64,000 nt of DNA from positions 3,100,001 to 3,164,000 of the forward strand of contig OZ244921.1 in NCBI GenBank assembly GCA_965221755.1, written 5' to 3'. This DNA comes from Azophilus sp965221755 (GTDB lineage Bacteria; Pseudomonadota; Gammaproteobacteria; Pseudomonadales; Azotimanducaceae). The translations under genes were made by a program, and so were the position numbers. The notes below the pieces were generated by a model, which did not search any database, was not told the DNA's origin, and saw only the letters and a list, made by a program, of their open reading frames with translations. This document shows positions 60,935-64,000 of this stretch, in pieces; within the stretch, counting starts at the first letter, position 1, and every line of letters starts with the position of its first letter.

Positions 60935-61248
60935 TTGACGGAAACTCGGTGATTGGCGCCCCTGCGTATGGCGTGGGAAACACCACTGCTTCCAAGAATC
61001 GCTTTGCTTCGATGGGATGGGTATATATCTTGATATAAGGAAGGCGATCAATTGACTTTAAGGCCGCGGGGCAAGAACTGGGGCGCCTACTTTGACGCCA
61101 GATCTCGCGGCCACCTACCTGCCCGTGACCAACCGAGCCTCGATGAGCGCAACGAGATGCCTTGATGCTCATGCTGGCCTCGTGACGAACAACGAAGGGG
61201 AATTCGGCAGGGTTCCAAGCTTGGCAATCGAGAATTGGGCGTCCAATG

Positions 61249-61276
61249 CTTGATTTAGGGTCGTCCATCCCCATAT
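61249..61276 (+). promoter_or_regulatory. Sigma32-like heat-shock promoter of htpG
   Basis: CTTGATT (61249-61255), 13 bases, CCCCATAT (61269-61276). The consensus for sigma32 is CTTGAAA, 11-16 bases, CCCCATNT, so the -10 box matches fully and the -35 nearly so. It lies 33 bases before the htpG ATG. Confidence 0.7.
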
Positions 61277-61308
61277 TGCCGCTTTCACCGCTGCATCAGG
61301 CCCACTCC

Positions 61309-63234
61309 ATGAGCACCCAAGCCGAGACCTTTGGCTTCGAGACCGAAGCCAAGCAACTGCTGAAATTGATGATTCACTCCCTGTATTCCAACCGGGAGGT
61401 GTTTCTGCGGGAACTGATCTCCAACGCCTCGGACGCGATCGACCGGCTGCGCTTCCAAGCAATCGGCAAGCCGGAGTTGGTGGGCGAGGACAACGACTTC
61501 GCCATTCGGGTCACCTTTGACAAGGAGGCCAAGACACTCATCGTGGCCGACAACGGCATCGGCATGAGCCGCCAGGAGGTGATCGACAACCTCGGCACCA
61601 TCGCCCGCTCCGGCACCGCCGAGTTCCTAAGCCAATTGAGCGGCGACCAGAAGCAGGACGCCGGTTTGATCGGCCAGTTCGGGGTTGGCTTCTACAGCGC
61701 CTTCATCGTCGCCGAGGAAGTGGAGGTGCTGACCCAGGCGGCGGGCGCCGAGGCGGGGGTGCGCTGGGTCTCCCGAGGCGAGGATGAGTACAGCGTGGAA
61801 GAGGCGCAGGGGGAGCGGGGCACCCAAGTGATCCTGCGCCTGCGCGACGATGCCTTGGAATTCGCCGATGGATTCCGCCTGCGCAACTTGGTGCGCAAGT
61901 ATTCCGACCACATCAGCGTGCCGGTGCGCATGGTCAAGGAAGCGCCGCCGGGCGACGATGACGAAGCCAAGACGGCCGAGGCGCCGGAGTGGGAGAGCGT
62001 CAATGAGGCGACCGCCCTGTGGACGCGCTCCCGCTCGGAGATCAGCGACGAGGAGTACCGCGAGTTCTACAAGCACGTCTCCCACGACTTTGAAGACCCC
62101 CTGTCCTGGAGCCACAACCGGGTCGAGGGCCGGCTGGAGTACACCAGCCTGCTGTACCTGCCCAAGCGCGCCCCCTTCGATCTCTGGAACCGGGAATCGC
62201 CGCGGGGCCTGAAGCTGTACGTGCAGCGCGTGTTCATCATGGACGACGCCGATCAGTTCCTGCCCCTCTACCTGCGCTTCGTCAAGGGCGTGGTCGATTG
62301 CAACGACTTGCCGCTCAATGTCTCCCGCGAGGTGCTGCAGCAGGACGAGCGGGTCGCCAGCATCCGCAGCGCCCTGACCAAGCGGGTGCTCACCGCCCTG
62401 GACGGCATGGCCAAGAAGGAGCCTGAGGACTACCAAGCGTTTTGGGATGAGTTCGGGGAAGTCATCAAGGAGGGCGCCGGCGATGAGTTCGCCAACCGGG
62501 AGCTTTACCGCGGACTGCTGCGCTTCGCCTCCACAGCCGGGGAGGACGCCACCAAGAACGTCGCTCTCAAGGATTGCCTCGAACGCCTCGTGGAGGACCA
62601 GGACCGCATCTACTACTTGGTGGCGGACAGCTACGAAAACGCCCGTTCCAGCCCCCATCTGGAAATCTTCAGGGAGCGTGGCATCGAAGTCCTGCTGTTG
62701 TTCGACCGCATCGATGAATGGCTGATGACGAACCTACCCGAGTTCGACGGCAAGGCCTTTCAGGACATCACCCGCGCCGGCCTCGTGCTGCCGGGAGAGG
62801 CTGCGGAAAAAACCGCCGAAGGCGGGGAGTCGGCGGCGGATGCCGACAAAGGCAAGGACGAGACCGACGACGACCCGCTGGCCGAACGCATCAAGACGGC
62901 GCTGGCAGACCGCGTGGAGGCGGTGCGCGCCTCGACCCGGCTCACCGACTCCCCGGCCTGCTTGGTGCAGGGCGAGTTCGCCTTGGGCAGGCAGATGCAG
63001 CGCATCATGGAGGCCACCGGCCAAGCGTTCACCCCGCCCAAGCCCAGCTTCGAGTACAACGCCGGGCATCCGCTGCTCAAGCGCCTCGACCGGGAGAGCG
63101 ATGAGGACCGCTTCGCCGATCTGGTGCTGGTGCTGTTCGACCAAGCCAGCCTGGCGGAAGGCGACGCCCTTCAGGACGCCGGCGCTTACGTCAACCGAAT
63201 GAACCGATTGCTGCTGGAGTTGCTGGAGCGCTGA
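61309..63234 (+). CDS. htpG: Hsp90-family chaperone HtpG
   Basis: A 641-residue chaperone. It has FETEAKQLLKLMIHSLYSNR, LRELISNASDAIDRLR (ATP site N/E/D), VADNGIGMSRQEVIDNLG and GQFGVGFYSAFIVA (GHKL motifs). The middle domain arginine region and the C-terminal dimer region are of normal length. It refolds and holds client proteins during stress. ATG 61309 is the family start. The sigma32-like promoter upstream fits heat-shock control. Confidence 0.95.
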   Translation: MSTQAETFGFETEAKQLLKLMIHSLYSNREVFLRELISNASDAIDRLRFQAIGKPELVGEDNDFAIRVTFDKEAKTLIVADNGIGMSRQEVIDNLGTIARSGTAEFLSQLSGDQKQDAGLIGQFGVGFYSAFIVAEEVEVLTQAAGAEAGVRWVSRGEDEYSVEEAQGERGTQVILRLRDDALEFADGFRLRNLVRKYSDHISVPVRMVKEAPPGDDDEAKTAEAPEWESVNEATALWTRSRSEISDEEYREFYKHVSHDFEDPLSWSHNRVEGRLEYTSLLYLPKRAPFDLWNRESPRGLKLYVQRVFIMDDADQFLPLYLRFVKGVVDCNDLPLNVSREVLQQDERVASIRSALTKRVLTALDGMAKKEPEDYQAFWDEFGEVIKEGAGDEFANRELYRGLLRFASTAGEDATKNVALKDCLERLVEDQDRIYYLVADSYENARSSPHLEIFRERGIEVLLLFDRIDEWLMTNLPEFDGKAFQDITRAGLVLPGEAAEKTAEGGESAADADKGKDETDDDPLAERIKTALADRVEAVRASTRLTDSPACLVQGEFALGRQMQRIMEATGQAFTPPKPSFEYNAGHPLLKRLDRESDEDRFADLVLVLFDQASLAEGDALQDAGAYVNRMNRLLLELLER

Positions 63235-63255
63235 CCAGTTTCCAGCAGTCGCCGG

Positions 63256-63350
63256 TGTGTGCGGGCTCAGAAACATACCGGAATCTGATCTAAGCGACGA
63301 GCGCGGAGTTTCGCGCCAGCGAAACTCCATCCGCGACCGTCAGGTCGCGC
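63256..63350 (+). repeat. Dispersed hairpin repeat copy
   Basis: GTGCGGGCTCAGAAACAT..CGGAATCTGATC, stem GGAGTTTCGC gcca GCGAAACTCC, second hairpin GCGACC gtca GGTCGC. It follows the htpG stop. Confidence 0.85.
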
Positions 63351-63389
63351 GGTGTGGTCATTTTGGCAACCGGCCATTAGCATTGACCC

Positions 63390-64000
63390 GTGCTTGCCGC
63401 CATTTCCATTTTGGTTCCCAAACCGAGCCGCCTGGGCCGCTGGCTGCTGCTGGCGCTAACCCCCGGTTTGGCCGCAGCCGCCGCCGACGTGCCGGGCGCC
63501 GCTGACCCGCCCGGCCTTGACCGCTTTCCCAGGGCTTGGATCATCGCCCATGAGCGCCAGGATGAGTTTGCGCCTCGGGAGTTCATCGTCAGCGCCGTCG
63601 AGAAGATCCGGCGGGAGCTGCGCATCGAGCGCAAACTGCGCATCGACGCCACCGCGATGCGCGTCACCTACCGGATTCCGGCCGGCGTGCCCTTGAGCGA
63701 GGTCATTGCCCACTACGAAAAGGCCTTGGGCGCCAACGCCCTGTTCAGTTGCCGAGGCCGGGACTGCGGGCGCAGCAACGGCTGGGCCAACCAAGTGTTC
63801 GGCCAAGCCATCCTGTTCGGGCCGGAGGCCAATCAGTTCTACATCGCCGCCAAGGTGGCCGGCGAACTCGTTTCCGCTTACGTCATTGAGCGGGGCAATC
63901 GGCGCATCTACGCCCATGTGCAAGCCCTGCAGCCGCGCGATGCGGTGCAAGCGGTGACCAATGCGGAGCTCACTGAGGAATTGGCCGGCAATGGCTTTGC
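63390..64000 (+). CDS. DUF4892 domain protein (3' end outside window)
   Basis: About 203 residues are visible from GTG 63390. A hydrophobic N-terminus with signal-peptide character (GRWLLLALTPGLAAAAA) is followed by the DUF4892 pattern, LGANALFSCRGRDCGRSNGW and ANQVFGQAILFGPEANQFYI, and it runs off the right edge. DUF4892 proteins are secreted, of unknown function, and often neighbour outer-membrane or stress genes in gammaproteobacteria. The GTG start is inferred because no ATG precedes the signal sequence. Confidence 0.7.
   Translation, partial: MLAAISILVPKPSRLGRWLLLALTPGLAAAAADVPGAADPPGLDRFPRAWIIAHERQDEFAPREFIVSAVEKIRRELRIERKLRIDATAMRVTYRIPAGVPLSEVIAHYEKALGANALFSCRGRDCGRSNGWANQVFGQAILFGPEANQFYIAAKVAGELVSAYVIERGNRRIYAHVQALQPRDAVQAVTNAELTEELAGNGF

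Overview
This is a GC-rich bacterial chromosome segment, probably from a gammaproteobacterium. The pointers are the sdhCDAB-sucAB-lpd-sucCD order, a nuo cluster with a fused-type NuoG, htpG and a DUF4892 gene. No rRNA, tRNA or CRISPR array was seen.

Layout. (1) 1-5.7 kb, minus strand: an Mrp/Mnh-type multisubunit cation/proton antiporter operon behind a small secreted Rap1a-like protein. (2) 5.8-8.6 kb: decayed insertion sequences (IS481-like, TnpB-like) and an AbiEii-like two-gene module. (3) 8.6-18.7 kb: nuoG-H-I-J-K-L-M-N of respiratory complex I. nuoA-F are absent, and a 92-bp tandem repeat made from the start of nuoM lies between nuoL and nuoM. (4) 18.8-20.8 kb: a small ABM-type monooxygenase, a flavoprotein remnant and an acyl-CoA dehydrogenase. 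(5) 20.9-25.1 kb: two convergent AAA ATPase genes with a duplicated gene tail and IS remnants. (6) 25.3-39.6 kb: an accessory defence-like locus with a DUF1156 DNA methylase operon (methylase, small protein, two DUF488 proteins, HEPN-DUF499 ATPase), two tandem tyrosine recombinases, a lone HigA-like regulator and a second, inverted, C-terminally truncated DUF1156 methylase. An AlbA_2/Schlafen-like gene and IS4 debris follow. (7) 40-45.6 kb: an F420/FMN luciferase-like oxidoreductase, then an AT-richer NYN nuclease plus NACHT NTPase pair, then an acyl-CoA synthetase. (8) 45.9-49.7 kb: two metallo-beta-lactamase-fold hydrolases, a small membrane protein and an SDR dehydrogenase. (9) 49.9-60.8 kb: sdhCDAB-sucAB-lpd-sucCD. 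(10) 61.3 kb to the end: htpG behind a sigma32-like promoter, then the start of a DUF4892 gene.

The most striking structure is in region 6. The two DUF1156 methylases face away from each other around two recombinase genes. They share three blocks that are almost identical at DNA level (about 844, 65 and 150 bp), separated by strongly diverged AT-richer segments. Only one copy has the C-terminal 194 residues and the downstream operon. Inversion through the 150-bp blocks would join the second methylase body to the intact tail, so the locus looks like a reversible methylase-switching (phase-variation) system attached to an ATPase/HEPN defence operon. This is inferred from sequence and not shown to happen.

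A dispersed family of hairpin-forming intergenic repeats (at least eight full or partial copies) runs through the window. Its second hairpin changes in a compensatory way between copies.
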